Assembly: GCA_049583635.1 (NCBI GenBank)
Contig: JBAUWF010000108.1
Span: 1 to 51,452, forward strand
Direction: 5' to 3'
DNA: 51,452 bases
DNA from: Dokdonella_A sp049583635
Lineage (GTDB): Bacteria > Pseudomonadota > Gammaproteobacteria > Xanthomonadales > Rhodanobacteraceae
Position 1 is the stretch's first letter. The number at the start of each line of letters is the position of its first letter. Below, in pieces: positions 35,580-45,706 of this stretch. Position numbers and translations under genes: made by a program. A model generated the notes under the pieces. That model made no database searches. It was not told where the DNA came from and was given only the letters and a program-made list of their open reading frames with translations.

Positions 35580-36262
35580 CAATCGAGCGAAATTTTCAAT
35601 GCGAGCGCTGCGGCCAGTGGCGCCAGTACCAGTGCCAGCGCGAGGCCGGCGGCGAGCCACAGCAATGGCGCCGCATACGGCATGCCGACGCCCGCGGCAT
35701 TGCAGGCACCCGCCCCGAAGATCAGCACCGGTACGTATAGCGGCAGCACCAGGAGCGCCAGCAGCATACCAGAGCGACGCATGCCGATCGTCAGCGCCAC
35801 GCACATAGCGCCGAGAAGACTGAGCAGCGGCGTTGCGATCAGGAGCGCGACGACCAGTACCCCTCGCAGCGGCACAGGCAGGTGCAGCAGCTCTGCCAGC
35901 AGCGGGCTGATCACGATCAGCGGCAGCGCGGTGGTCAGCCAGTGCACGCCGATACGACAGCCGAGCAGCAGCGCCAGCGGATGCGGGGACAGCACCAGTT
36001 GTTCGAGCGAGCCGTCCTCATGATCGCCGCGAAACAGGTTGTCGAGTGCGAGCAGGTTGGCAAGCAGAATGGCCACGAAGACCACACCGGCGGCAATGTG
36101 TGCGAGTTGGCCCGGTTCCGGTCCAAGCGCGAGCGGAAACAATGCGATGACCATGAGCGCGAACAACACCGGATTGAGCGCGTCGCCGCGGCGCCGCCAG
36201 ACCAACGTCAGGTCGCGTCGGATCAGCGCCACGCAGGCAGAGGTCGTCGTCCCGGGTTTCAT
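35579..36262 (-). CDS. ccmB: Haem exporter membrane subunit CcmB
   Basis: Encodes a 227-residue, six-segment permease that pairs with CcmA in the ABC-type complex releasing holo-CcmE. The region LFRGDHEDGSLEQLVLSP, typical of CcmB, lies near 78-95. The start at ATG 36262 is decided by GAGGTG placed six bases upstream, directly after the ccmA stop; a GTG at 36271 is the alternative. Confidence 0.94.
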   Translation of the reverse strand: MKPGTTTSACVALIRRDLTLVWRRRGDALNPVLFALMVIALFPLALGPEPGQLAHIAAGVVFVAILLANLLALDNLFRGDHEDGSLEQLVLSPHPLALLLGCRIGVHWLTTALPLIVISPLLAELLHLPVPLRGVLVVALLIATPLLSLLGAMCVALTIGMRRSGMLLALLVLPLYVPVLIFGAGACNAAGVGMPYAAPLLWLAAGLALALVLAPLAAALALKISLD

Positions 36263-36272
36263 CGACGGCACC

Positions 36273-36920
36273 TCATGCGCCGGTCCTCAGCGCCACGCGG
36301 CGTGGCGTTCCCGACGTGAACGCGTAGGCGCCGTGCGAGGTAATCAGCGCCGTGCCGCCATGCCGGGTGTGCGATTCGAGCAGACGATTGACCAGCCGGA
36401 TGCCTTCCGGATCGAGATTGGCATACGGTTCATCGAGCAACCACAATGACGCCGGCACCAGCCACACGCGCGCCAGTGCGACGCGCTTCTTCTGACCCGC
36501 GGACAAGCGTCGAGTGGCAACGTTTTCGTAACCGGCAAGACCGACACCGGCCAGCGCCGTGACCGGGCTGGTGCGTGTGCGAATGCCACCGAGGCCGGCC
36601 GCGAAACGCAGGTTTTCGAGCGCCGTCAGATCGTGTTTCAGCCCGACCTGGTGACCGAGCAGAACCACCTGTTGCGAGAGCCGCGCGAGCGTCAACTGCT
36701 GGCCGTTGAGGCGAACCTCGCCCGCGCTCGGTTCGAGCAGACCGGCCAGTACCTTGAGCAGGCTGGTCTTGCCGGAGCCGTTGTCGCCTTCGATCAGCAC
36801 GACTTCGCCCGTGCGCAACGTGAAATCGAGTGGACCGAAGATCGGCTCGTCGTTGCGCGCGAACTCGAGGGCGCAGGCTTCGAGCAGGGCGGGGCGGTCG
36901 TGCGTGTCGTATTCGGTCAT
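36273..36920 (-). CDS. ccmA: Haem exporter ATP-binding subunit CcmA
   Basis: Encodes a 215-residue ABC ATPase. Walker A is GDNGSGKT (45-52), the signature is LSAGQKKRVALAR (about 139-151) and Walker B is LWLLDEPYANLD. ATP hydrolysis drives release of holo-CcmE from CcmC. It is the first gene of the nine-gene ccm cluster, which reads towards lower coordinates. The 153 bases upstream, to the kmo stop, have no gene and should contain the ccm promoter, which I cannot place with confidence. Confidence 0.95.
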   Translation of the reverse strand: MTEYDTHDRPALLEACALEFARNDEPIFGPLDFTLRTGEVVLIEGDNGSGKTSLLKVLAGLLEPSAGEVRLNGQQLTLARLSQQVVLLGHQVGLKHDLTALENLRFAAGLGGIRTRTSPVTALAGVGLAGYENVATRRLSAGQKKRVALARVWLVPASLWLLDEPYANLDPEGIRLVNRLLESHTRHGGTALITSHGAYAFTSGTPRRVALRTGA

Positions 36921-37073
36921 AAGGCGCGCATGCTAACCGCAGCCGCGCGGCAGCGCTACGCAAGCGACGTGACGGACACTTGCTGTTCGCTTCGGCGATG
37001 CATGCGATGTGGGTGCGTTCGAAGTCCAATTCGTCGCGGATGCGATCTTTCCGGGACGGTTTGGACCGAGAGG

Positions 37074-38513
37074 TCACTCGATCGGCGCCAGACGCCCTTG
37101 TACCAGTGTATCGGCGCGATCGAGGTCAATGTCGTCGATGTGCCGCTTGCCGTTGGTCAGCTCGCGCAGCAATTCGGCTTGTGCCGTGCCGCGCGCGAAT
37201 GCCTGCGCATAGGGCATGCGCGTAAACATGACCATGGAATAGCGCGGCATGAAACGCTTCGGATGGCGTGCGGCGAGCACGCGCGCGAGTTCGCGGCGCA
37301 GCAGAAACTTCGGATCGGCGACCGAATCGCGCATCTCGACGTAATTCTCCAGCGCCATCGTCGCGATCGCCTCTGTATTCGGGCGGCGACGGCGTTCGAA
37401 CTCGGCGAAGCTCCAGCCGAGATCGTCGCCGTGCGCGCCGAGCAGGTCGGCGAGTTCGACCGCGTCCTCGAATCCGCTGTTCATGCCTTGCCCGTGGAAC
37501 GGCACGATCGCGTGCGCTGCATCGCCGAGCACAAGCGCGCGCCGGTCGAGGTGCCAGTGATCCAGATACAGCGTCGCGAGTTCGCCGACCGGGTTATGCG
37601 CGAAATCGTGCGCGAGGTGCGGAATCAACGGCACCAGATCCGCGAAATCGCGTGCGAACAGCGCGAGTGCGTCGGCCGGCGTGCGCACGGTGGCAAAACT
37701 CGGATCACCGGTGTTCGGCATGAACAGCGTAACCGTGAAATTGCCTTCGGCATTCGGCAGCGCGATGCACATGTAGTTGCCGCGCGGCCATATATGCAGC
37801 GCATTGGGCTCGATCGCAAACAGTGAAACGGGGTCAGAGTCACTTTTCCCGCTGACCTCATGAGGCGAGCGTCCGGAGTCAGGTACAAAGTGACTCTGAC
37901 CCCGTTTCGAAGCCTGCGCGGGAATCTCAAGTTCCTTGTATCCGTGCCCGAGCGGCTCCATGCGCTCGCCGAGATTCACTTCGGCGTTCATCGCACTGCG
38001 CAATGCCGAACCCGCGCCGTCGGCGCCGATCACGAAGGCGCAAACGTGTTCATGCACCCCGTCGTCGTCGTCGCGAAGTCGCAACGTCACCGCATCGGAA
38101 AATTTCGCGTTGTCGAGGCGGCGTGAAAAGTGGAAACACGTGCCGGCTCGTTCCGCCGCGTCAATCAACGCGATGTTGAGACCGCCGCGACTGATCGACC
38201 AGATCACTTCGGAATCGTCGCGCCCGTAGCGCAACAATTCGGTGTGGCCATCGAGATGATGCACCATGCGCCCGCGCATCATTGTTGCAAGGCGCATGAC
38301 CGCTTCGGTCAGTCCGGCCCGGCGCAGGCCGTGCAGACCGCGCTCGGCCAGCGCGAGATTGATCGACCGTCCGCCAATGAAACCCGCTGTGCGCGGATCC
38401 GGCCGGCGCTCGAACACGTTTACGGCGAATCCGCGCCGGCCCAGCAGCGTTGCCAGCAGTGCGCCGACCAGACCTGCGCCGATAATCGTGATTTCGGGCC
38501 GTGCGGTAATCAT
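37074..38513 (-). CDS. kmo: Kynurenine 3-monooxygenase with an in-frame repeat insertion
   Basis: Encodes a 479-residue FAD enzyme that converts L-kynurenine to 3-hydroxykynurenine with NADPH and O2. The FAD motif IIGAGLVGA lies at 10-18, GADGAGSALR near 163-172 binds flavin/NADPH, and GDAAHAIVPFHGQGMNSGFED is the second FAD motif. The C-terminal region ends with two hydrophobic helices that are shorter than in eukaryotes. Residues 202-230 are encoded by an 84-bp palindromic repeat placed between YKELEIPA and FAIEPNALHIWPRG, which are nearly adjacent in other KMOs; without it the protein would be 451 residues. The frame is intact, so a functional enzyme with a surface loop is possible. It follows the MscS gene by 31 bases. 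Confidence 0.93.
   Translation of the reverse strand: MITARPEITIIGAGLVGALLATLLGRRGFAVNVFERRPDPRTAGFIGGRSINLALAERGLHGLRRAGLTEAVMRLATMMRGRMVHHLDGHTELLRYGRDDSEVIWSISRGGLNIALIDAAERAGTCFHFSRRLDNAKFSDAVTLRLRDDDDGVHEHVCAFVIGADGAGSALRSAMNAEVNLGERMEPLGHGYKELEIPAQASKRGQSHFVPDSGRSPHEVSGKSDSDPVSLFAIEPNALHIWPRGNYMCIALPNAEGNFTVTLFMPNTGDPSFATVRTPADALALFARDFADLVPLIPHLAHDFAHNPVGELATLYLDHWHLDRRALVLGDAAHAIVPFHGQGMNSGFEDAVELADLLGAHGDDLGWSFAEFERRRRPNTEAIATMALENYVEMRDSVADPKFLLRRELARVLAARHPKRFMPRYSMVMFTRMPYAQAFARGTAQAELLRELTNGKRHIDDIDLDRADTLVQGRLAPIE
37825..37908. repeat. 84-bp palindromic REP/MITE-like element inside kmo
   Basis: Perfect 22-bp terminal inverted repeats, 37825-37846 and 37887-37908, beginning GAAACGGGGTCAGAGTCACT, enclose a 40-base centre that contains CTGAC/GTCAG and the palindrome CCTCATGAGG. 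The length is a multiple of three and the translated strand has no stop, so kmo stays open. Elements with GGGGTCAGAGT ends are common in gammaproteobacteria near RAYT transposases (from memory). I see no second copy in this window and no clear target-site duplication. Confidence 0.85.
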
Positions 38514-38544
38514 CGCTCGTCATCAGGCCCGTCGTGGCTTCGCA

Positions 38545-39611
38545 TTACCGGGTGGATGCACGCGCAACGCGCAATGTGCTCATCGGGATCGCGAAATGCA
38601 CGTCGATCGCTTCGAGGCGCGCCATCAGTTCGAAGTTGATCTGCTGCTGGATATCCATGTACAGCGTGTAGTCCGGATCCTGCACCGTATAGACGACTTC
38701 GAAGTCCAACGAACTGTCGCCGAACCCCTTGAAATGGGCGCGGTTGAGCTCGACTTTGTCGAGATTGCGCACGATGTCGCCCGCTATCTCGACCACCTTT
38801 TGTACCTTCTCGCGCGGCGTATCCATGGTGACACCGAACGCAAACACGATGCGCCGTGTCGTCATGCGGCCATAGTTGCGAATGATCTGGCTGAGCAGTT
38901 TGGCATTGCCGATGCTGATTTCCTCGCCGCTCAGCGAGCGGATGCGCGTCGTCTTTACTCCAACGCGCGTGATCGTGCCGAGGAAATTCTCGAACTGGAT
39001 AAAATCGCCGATCGTGAACGGCTTGTCGAGGCCGATGCTGAGCGAGGCGAACAGATCCCCGAGCACGTTCTGCAGCGCCAGCGCGACCGCAACGCCGCCG
39101 ACGCCGAGGCTGGCCACGAGCGCGGTGATGTTGACGCCCATGTTGCCGAGCACCGCGAGCAGGATGGTGCTCCATACCAGGATTCGCGCAAACCAGCCGA
39201 GCATCGCCAGAACCACGGGGTTGGTCTCGATCTGCGCGGTCCTGGCAAGATGCGAGCCGGTCCAGGTCCGAATTGCGGTATTCAGCCACAGGCCGATCTG
39301 CAGACCGGCCAGCAGGAATGCGAGCCGGTCCAGCCAGATCTGGGTCTTGTCCGGCAGATCCAGCAGATGGATGCCGACCAGCATGAACAGCAGGAAAATC
39401 AACGTGCCGCTGGTATGCTCAAGAGCGCAAGCAGTTGCGGTCAGTGTCTCCGAGGAAGCATGCGCGGCGAGCTTCTTGAGGCGCTTTGCGAGCAACCGTA
39501 GCGCCGCGTGCACGACAACGTAACCGCCGAGCGCTACGACAATCCCGAGCAACCATTGTGTTGCGGGAATGCCGAGCAATTGTTGGTGAGCCAGCCAATC
39601 CTGCATGGTGA

Positions 39612-39615
<4 letters not shown>
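38545..39615 (-). CDS. MscS-family mechanosensitive channel
   Basis: Encodes a 356-residue channel with about five membrane segments, longer than E. coli MscS (286 residues, three segments). The pore helix ALVASLGVGGVAVALALQNVLGDL lies at about 169-192 with the Gly/Ala packing of MscS TM3. The beta domain (DKPFTIGDFIQF) and a C-terminal alpha/beta domain follow. It should open under membrane tension and release solutes. The start ATG overlaps the stop of the receptor-channel gene (ATGA), so the two channels are translationally coupled. Confidence 0.92.
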
Positions 39616-40724
<1,109 letters not shown>

Positions 40725-40850
40725 TCGTGAAATCTTCGCAAGCATCAAGGTTTCCGCAGCGGTATCGCCGATCGGCACGGGATGGCACGCAGGCGTCGCG
40801 AGAAATCGGCGTATTTCGGAATCTGGGCGCAACGCGTCGCGACGCCATTC

Positions 40851-40856
40851 AGTATA
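40851..40856 (-). promoter_or_regulatory. Possible -10 box for the receptor-channel gene
   Basis: TATACT on the minus strand, about 105-130 bases before the candidate starts. No convincing -35 is seen at 17-base spacing. In the same interval on the plus strand TTGAAT (40951) and TGCGAT (40974) are 17 apart and could serve the permease. Confidence 0.3.
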
Positions 40857-41013
40857 CAAAACCGCTCCAGCGCCGTTGCCGGGGCTTGTGCTGCGAGGCG
40901 CCAGCGGCAATGATCGGGTTCGCCCAGCCATCGGGCACATCCATCGGCGGTTGAATTGCCGTTTGCAATTACTTGCGATGCATCACCCGAAAATCATGGA
41001 CAAGGGGAACGCA

Positions 41014-42714
41014 ATGCCGACCAGCTCAGCCCAGCCCGCCGCGCCGACCGCGACCGACGATCGGCGTCTCAAGCGCCACGTCGGTGTTGTCGGCCTGTTG
41101 TTCACCGCGGTTGGGTCGATCATTGGGTCGGGTTGGCTGTTCGGGGCACTGAGCGCGGCGCAGCAGGCGGGGCCGGCTTCGATCCTGTCGTGGCTGATCG
41201 GCGCGGTGATGATCCTTTTCATCGGCCTGACTTACGCCGAACTCGGCACGATGTTTCCGGTTTCCGGCGGCGTCGTGCGCTTTCCGCACTTCGCGTTCGG
41301 CTCGTTCGCAAGCTACACGACCGGCTGGATCACCTGGCTGGCCTGCGCCTCGACCGCGCCGATCGAGGTCGAGGCGGCCATGCAGTACGCGACCAACTAC
41401 GTGCCGTGGCTGCAGCACATGGACGACGGCGTGCCGGTACTGACTGCGCCGGGCTATCTCGTCGCGGCCGGCATGATGCTGCTGTTCAGCCTGATCAACA
41501 TGATCGGTATCCGCTGGTTCGCGCGGCTCAACAACGCGCTGGTGTGGTGGAAGATCGCCATCATCGTGCTGGTCGTCGTCGCGTTCCTGACCGCGGATTT
41601 CCATGCCGATCACTTCAGCTATGCGGCCCACGGCGGCTTCATGCCGTTCGGCTGGCACGGCGTGTTCTCGTCGATCGCGACGGCCGGGATCATCTTTTCG
41701 TATCTCGGGTTCCGGCAGGGGGTCGAACTCGCCGGTGAAACCGACAATCCCGCGCGCAACGTGCCTATCGCGATCCTCGGTTCGCTTGGCCTGTGCGCGA
41801 TCATCTACATCGGCCTGCAGGTCGCATTCATCGGCGCGCTGCCGCCCGAGGCACTGGCCAACGGCTGGGCCAACATCGGGACGACGTTCACCGGTGGCCT
41901 CGACGACAAGGCGATCGCGTTCGGTCCGCTTGCGACGCTCGCGACGACGCTCGGCCTGACCTGGCTCGCGCTGCTGCTCTATGTCGACGCGTTCGTTTCG
42001 CCGGCCGATACGGGTCTCATCTACACGACCGTGACGACGCGCCTTTCCTACGCGATGGGCCGCAACGGCAATGCGCCGACCGTGCTCGCGAAGGTCAACG
42101 ATCGCGGCGTGCCGTGGGTCAGCGTGATCCTCGCGTTCATTGTCGGCCTGATTTTCTTCCTGCCGTTCCCGGGTTGGCAGAAACTGGTCGGCTTCGTGAC
42201 GTCGGCCACCGTACTGTCGTTCGGCTCGGGGCCGCTTGTGCTGATGGCGCTGCGCAAGGAACTGCCGGACCGCACGCGCCCGTTCCGGTTGCCGGGTGGC
42301 GTGATCATTCCGTACTTCGCATTCCTGTCGTCGAACCTGATCGTCTACTGGTCCGGTTGGGACGTCGAATGGAAGCTGTCGCTCGCGGTCGTGCTCGGGC
42401 TTGCCGTGTTCGCGCTGCACGAATTGCTGCGCGGCCGGCATACGCCGCGCATGGACTTTCGCGCGGGTTTCTGGGTCATTCCGTGGCTCGGCGGACTTGC
42501 GCTGATCAGCTGGCTTGGCGCGTATCCTGCGCAGTCGGTCGGCGCCGGCAATCTCGGGCTGTTCGAGCTTGCGACCTCGATTCCGATCGTGGCGGTGTTC
42601 TCGGCACTCGTGATGTGGCTGGCCTACGCATGGCGTCTGTCCACCGCGCGCGTCGAGGAACATCTGCGCGAACCCTGGGTCGATCCCGAGTTCGACGACG
42701 CGCCGGGTCCGTAG
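41014..42714 (+). CDS. APC-family amino acid permease
   Basis: Encodes a 566-residue permease with about 12-14 membrane segments. The first helix contains the unwound GSIIGSGWLFG loop that binds the substrate backbone, and FSYLGFRQGVELAGETDNPARNVP near 226-250 is the TM6-7 signature of the amino acid-polyamine-organocation superfamily. The ATG at 41014 has AAGGGGA upstream; longer open frames reach back into the divergent promoter. The substrate cannot be told from sequence. Its position, divergent from the receptor-like channel and next to the kynurenine genes, makes tryptophan, kynurenine or glutamate reasonable guesses. Confidence 0.9.
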   Translation: MPTSSAQPAAPTATDDRRLKRHVGVVGLLFTAVGSIIGSGWLFGALSAAQQAGPASILSWLIGAVMILFIGLTYAELGTMFPVSGGVVRFPHFAFGSFASYTTGWITWLACASTAPIEVEAAMQYATNYVPWLQHMDDGVPVLTAPGYLVAAGMMLLFSLINMIGIRWFARLNNALVWWKIAIIVLVVVAFLTADFHADHFSYAAHGGFMPFGWHGVFSSIATAGIIFSYLGFRQGVELAGETDNPARNVPIAILGSLGLCAIIYIGLQVAFIGALPPEALANGWANIGTTFTGGLDDKAIAFGPLATLATTLGLTWLALLLYVDAFVSPADTGLIYTTVTTRLSYAMGRNGNAPTVLAKVNDRGVPWVSVILAFIVGLIFFLPFPGWQKLVGFVTSATVLSFGSGPLVLMALRKELPDRTRPFRLPGGVIIPYFAFLSSNLIVYWSGWDVEWKLSLAVVLGLAVFALHELLRGRHTPRMDFRAGFWVIPWLGGLALISWLGAYPAQSVGAGNLGLFELATSIPIVAVFSALVMWLAYAWRLSTARVEEHLREPWVDPEFDDAPGP

Positions 42715-42741
42715 CAAACCGCGTGCTCGCCGTCGAGGCGT

Positions 42742-42772
42742 GCCGGTGCGCGCCGTGTCGCGCGGCACCGGC
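42742..42772. terminator. Hairpin between convergent permease and kynU
   Basis: GCCGGTGC-GCGC (42742-42753) pairs with GCGC-G-GCACCGGC (42760-42772), a 12-bp stem with one bulged G and a 6-base loop. It lies in the 63-base space between two stops and has no T-tract, so it is probably a bidirectional barrier rather than a classical terminator. Confidence 0.5.
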
Positions 42773-42777
42773 CGTGT

Positions 42778-44064
42778 TCAGCGCGTCGCGGCCCAGTCCT
42801 TCACGGCGTCGACCAGGCGCAGGCAGTCGAGGTAGCCGTTGTAGAGCGGCACCGGCGCGGCGCGAATGACGTCGGGTTCGCGCCAGTCAACCACGACGCC
42901 GCGCGCATGCAGGTGGTCGAACAGCGCGCGCCCCGCATCGCGCGGACCGTTCACGCGCAACGACAGCTGACAGCCGCGCCGATCGGCGTCGCGCGGTGTG
43001 ACGACTTCCAGCGCGTGTGCAACCTGGTTGTCGATTAGCCATTCGAGATAGCCGGTCAGCTTGCGTGATTTTTCGCGCAGCGCCGGCATGCCTGCCCGGC
43101 CGAATATGTCCAGCGACACACGCAACGGTGCGAGCGCGAGGATCGGCGGATTGGACAATTGCCAGCCGTCGGCGCCTACGCTTGGCACGAAGTCCGGACC
43201 CATGCGGAAGCGCGATTCCTTGTCGTGCCCCCACCAGCCCGCAAAACGCGGCAGCGTGGCGCGTGCATGCCGTTCGTGCACGAAGCAGCCGGCGACCGCG
43301 CCGGGACCGGCATTGAGGTACTTGTAGCTGCACCAGACCGCGAAATCGCACTGGCTGTCGTGCAGATGAAGATCGACATTGCCCGCCGCGTGTGCGAGAT
43401 CGAAGCCGACCACGCAACCCTTGCGTCGCGCGGCGTCGGTAATGGCGCCGAGATCGAATAGCTGGCCGCTCAGGTATTGCACTCCAGGCAGCAGCACCAG
43501 CGCGACACGCTCGCCATGTCGGTCGATCGCATGCAGCAGTGAATCGTCGGAAACCGTCGCACCGTCGTCGGCCGCGATCTCGATCAGTTCATTGGCCGGA
43601 TCGAAACCGTGAAATGCAATCTGCGAAGCGACCGCATGCCGGTCGGAAGGGAATGCGTTTTTTTCGATCAGGATCGCCGCGCGCCCGAGCGTCGGCCGGT
43701 AGAAGCTCACCATCATCAGATGCAGATTTGCGGTCAGCGAGTTCATCGCGACGACTTCCGCAGGTTCGGCGCCGACCAGCACGGCCAGATCGTCGCGCAC
43801 GAACTCGTGATACGGCATCCATGGATGCCGGCCACGAAAATGTGCTTCGACCGCGAATCTTTCCCAGTCGTCGAGCTCATCGAGAATCGCCTGACGCGTC
43901 GCGCGCGGCTGAAGGCCGAGCGAATTTCCGCAAAAATAGGCCTGATCGGCACCGTCGCGGTGTGGCGGGATCAGGAACTCGTCGCGGAACGGTGCGAGCG
44001 GATCGCGCGTGTCGGCTTCCCGCGCCCAGCCCTCATCTGCACGATACGCATGCGTTGTGCTCAT
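42778..44064 (-). CDS. kynU: Kynureninase
   Basis: Encodes a 428-residue PLP enzyme that splits 3-hydroxykynurenine to 3-hydroxyanthranilate and alanine (or kynurenine to anthranilate). The PLP lysine is K248 in WCSYKYLNAGPG; D222 and H225 in FDLAHAAGN hold the cofactor. The N-terminal FCGNSLGLQP motif is typical. The start ATG overlaps the stop of the small secreted protein gene. It is the last gene of the kynurenine run. Confidence 0.96.
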   Translation of the reverse strand: MSTTHAYRADEGWAREADTRDPLAPFRDEFLIPPHRDGADQAYFCGNSLGLQPRATRQAILDELDDWERFAVEAHFRGRHPWMPYHEFVRDDLAVLVGAEPAEVVAMNSLTANLHLMMVSFYRPTLGRAAILIEKNAFPSDRHAVASQIAFHGFDPANELIEIAADDGATVSDDSLLHAIDRHGERVALVLLPGVQYLSGQLFDLGAITDAARRKGCVVGFDLAHAAGNVDLHLHDSQCDFAVWCSYKYLNAGPGAVAGCFVHERHARATLPRFAGWWGHDKESRFRMGPDFVPSVGADGWQLSNPPILALAPLRVSLDIFGRAGMPALREKSRKLTGYLEWLIDNQVAHALEVVTPRDADRRGCQLSLRVNGPRDAGRALFDHLHARGVVVDWREPDVIRAAPVPLYNGYLDCLRLVDAVKDWAATR

Positions 44065-44600
44065 CGATGCGTTTGCTTAACGGAGGCGAACACGCTGGCG
44101 CAGCCGCTTTCGAACATGCCGATCCAGCTCGGCGGCGTGGCATCGATCAATGGCCGCTGGCAACGCACCTGCACTGCAATCGCGCCGGTCAGAAAGAAGC
44201 TGTCGCGCACCAGATAGCGGGTCTTGCCACGTTGCACAAAATATTGATGCGCCGAACCGTCGCTGTGCGCGCTGTCGCGTTCGTAACCGGGCTGCGCTTT
44301 CGAGAGATCGAACTCGGCTTGCACCGCACCGGGAAATTCCGCAGGCGAGTGGAGGCTGCGCGTCTTGACCGTGACACTGGCGGTCTCTGCGCTGTCGGCC
44401 ACCGCCGGATCGGGCACCTGGAATACGAAAGCTTGCGGATCGCCGTCGGTTTTCTCCATGATCGCGCTCCAGCCGGGCGGGACTCTGAAATGTACCTGGC
44501 CGCCGTTCAGCGCGTAGTCGGTCCCGTTCGCGGCGAACGCGAATACGCTAATGGACACCAATGCTGCCATCGTCATGGCTGTGCGGCGCAAACCTTGCAT
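44061..44600 (-). CDS. Small secreted protein of unknown function in the kynurenine operon
   Basis: Encodes 179 residues with a signal peptide (about 1-24, VSISVFAFAANG), so it should be periplasmic. The mature part begins YALNGGQVHFRVPPGWSAI, which resembles short beta-rich proteins that follow a hydrophobic leader, and has two Cys near the C-terminus (VRCQRPL, ESGCASV) that may form a disulfide. I do not recognise a catalytic motif. It starts three bases after the ACMSD stop and overlaps kynU by four, so it is surely co-translated with cytosolic pathway enzymes, which is odd for an exported protein. Confidence 0.8.
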   Translation of the reverse strand: MQGLRRTAMTMAALVSISVFAFAANGTDYALNGGQVHFRVPPGWSAIMEKTDGDPQAFVFQVPDPAVADSAETASVTVKTRSLHSPAEFPGAVQAEFDLSKAQPGYERDSAHSDGSAHQYFVQRGKTRYLVRDSFFLTGAIAVQVRCQRPLIDATPPSWIGMFESGCASVFASVKQTHR

Positions 44601-44603
44601 TGC

Positions 44604-45623
44604 CTACTCCGGTTTTGGTGTGAAGCGCTCGAGCGGCAAGTCGAGCCATTCGAGCGCGTTGCCGTGATAAAGACGCGCTTGCTGATCGGCCGGCAGCCCG
44701 AGTGCAGCGATGCCGCTGCCGGGCTCCTGCTCGCCGAGTGGGAACGGATAGTCGGTGCCGAGCATGACCGACCCGATGCCGGCGACTTCGATCAGATAAC
44801 GCAGCGCGGCATCGTCGTGCACGCACGAATCAAAGTAGATACGGCCGAAATAATCGCGCGGATTGCGTGCGTTGTCGGTTGCTACGAGATCCGGGCGCAT
44901 GCGGAATCCATGCTCGATGCGCCCGATGGTGTACGGAAACGCACCGCCGCCGTGTGCGAGACACACGCGCAAGCGCGGCAGCCGTTCGAGCACGCCGCCG
45001 AAGATCAGACAGCAGGCAGCACGCGATTGCTCGGCCGGCATGCCCACCAGCCATGGCAGCCAGTATTTGGGCATGGACTCGCGACCCATCATGTCCCACG
45101 GGTGCACCAGAATTGCGGCACCGAGATCCGCCGCCGCCTCGAATACCGGAAAAAGTTCGGGTGCATCGAGATTCCATTGATTGATGTGCGAGCCGACCTG
45201 CACGCCCTGCAGGCCCAGTTGTTCGACGCAACGTTCCAGTTCCTGGATCGCAAGCGTTGGCGATTGCAGCGGAATGGTGCCGATGCCGGCATAGTGACGT
45301 GCCTGGTCACGGCAAATCCCGGCGGTGTGGTCGTTCAGATAACGGTGCAGTTCGAGCGCCTGGCTGGGTTTGGCCCAGTACGAAAACATGACCGGTACGG
45401 TCGAGATCACCTGCGCATCGACACCGTGCCCCGCATAGTCGTCGCGGCGTACGTCCGCATCGAACGCGCTCGCCCACACTTCGCGGAAAAAGTGTCCATC
45501 CTTGTAGATCCGGTGTCGACCATGGTCGCTGACCATGACCGGAAACCGCTTGTCGCCGTATTTGGCGGCCAGATCGGGCCACGTGCGCGGCAGGATGTGG
45601 GCGTGGGTATCGATCTTGAGCAT
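44604..45623 (-). CDS. 2-amino-3-carboxymuconate-6-semialdehyde decarboxylase (ACMSD)
   Basis: Encodes a 339-residue amidohydrolase-fold decarboxylase. It diverts ACMS to 2-aminomuconate semialdehyde, away from spontaneous closure to quinolinate and NAD synthesis. The zinc ligands are H7 and H9 (THAH), H174 (LVHPWDM) and D291 (GTDYPFP); H224 (CLAHGGG) is the catalytic base. These numbers match the human and Pseudomonas enzymes closely. The ATG at 45623 gives the family start MLKIDTHAH; the ribosome site is weak. Its presence shows that the pathway is catabolic and not only for NAD. Confidence 0.96.
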   Translation of the reverse strand: MLKIDTHAHILPRTWPDLAAKYGDKRFPVMVSDHGRHRIYKDGHFFREVWASAFDADVRRDDYAGHGVDAQVISTVPVMFSYWAKPSQALELHRYLNDHTAGICRDQARHYAGIGTIPLQSPTLAIQELERCVEQLGLQGVQVGSHINQWNLDAPELFPVFEAAADLGAAILVHPWDMMGRESMPKYWLPWLVGMPAEQSRAACCLIFGGVLERLPRLRVCLAHGGGAFPYTIGRIEHGFRMRPDLVATDNARNPRDYFGRIYFDSCVHDDAALRYLIEVAGIGSVMLGTDYPFPLGEQEPGSGIAALGLPADQQARLYHGNALEWLDLPLERFTPKPE

Positions 45624-45706
45624 GACCGGACAGTTTAACCGCATGCCGGGCCGACGGTTCAACGCTTACGTTCCACGCACGCTGCGACGTCGCGCGCGGG
45701 TTCGCG

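Noticed and set aside
37074..38513. Calling kmo a pseudogene because of the inserted repeat
   Set aside because: The insertion keeps the frame and all FAD motifs remain, so an active enzyme is quite possible.
41026..42768. 580-codon minus-strand open frame under the APC permease
   Set aside because: Arg/Asp/His-rich antisense shadow; the permease strand has the clear membrane pattern.
43539..45638. 699-codon plus-strand open frame across kynU, the secreted gene and ACMSD
   Set aside because: Spans three well-supported minus-strand genes and has no domain.
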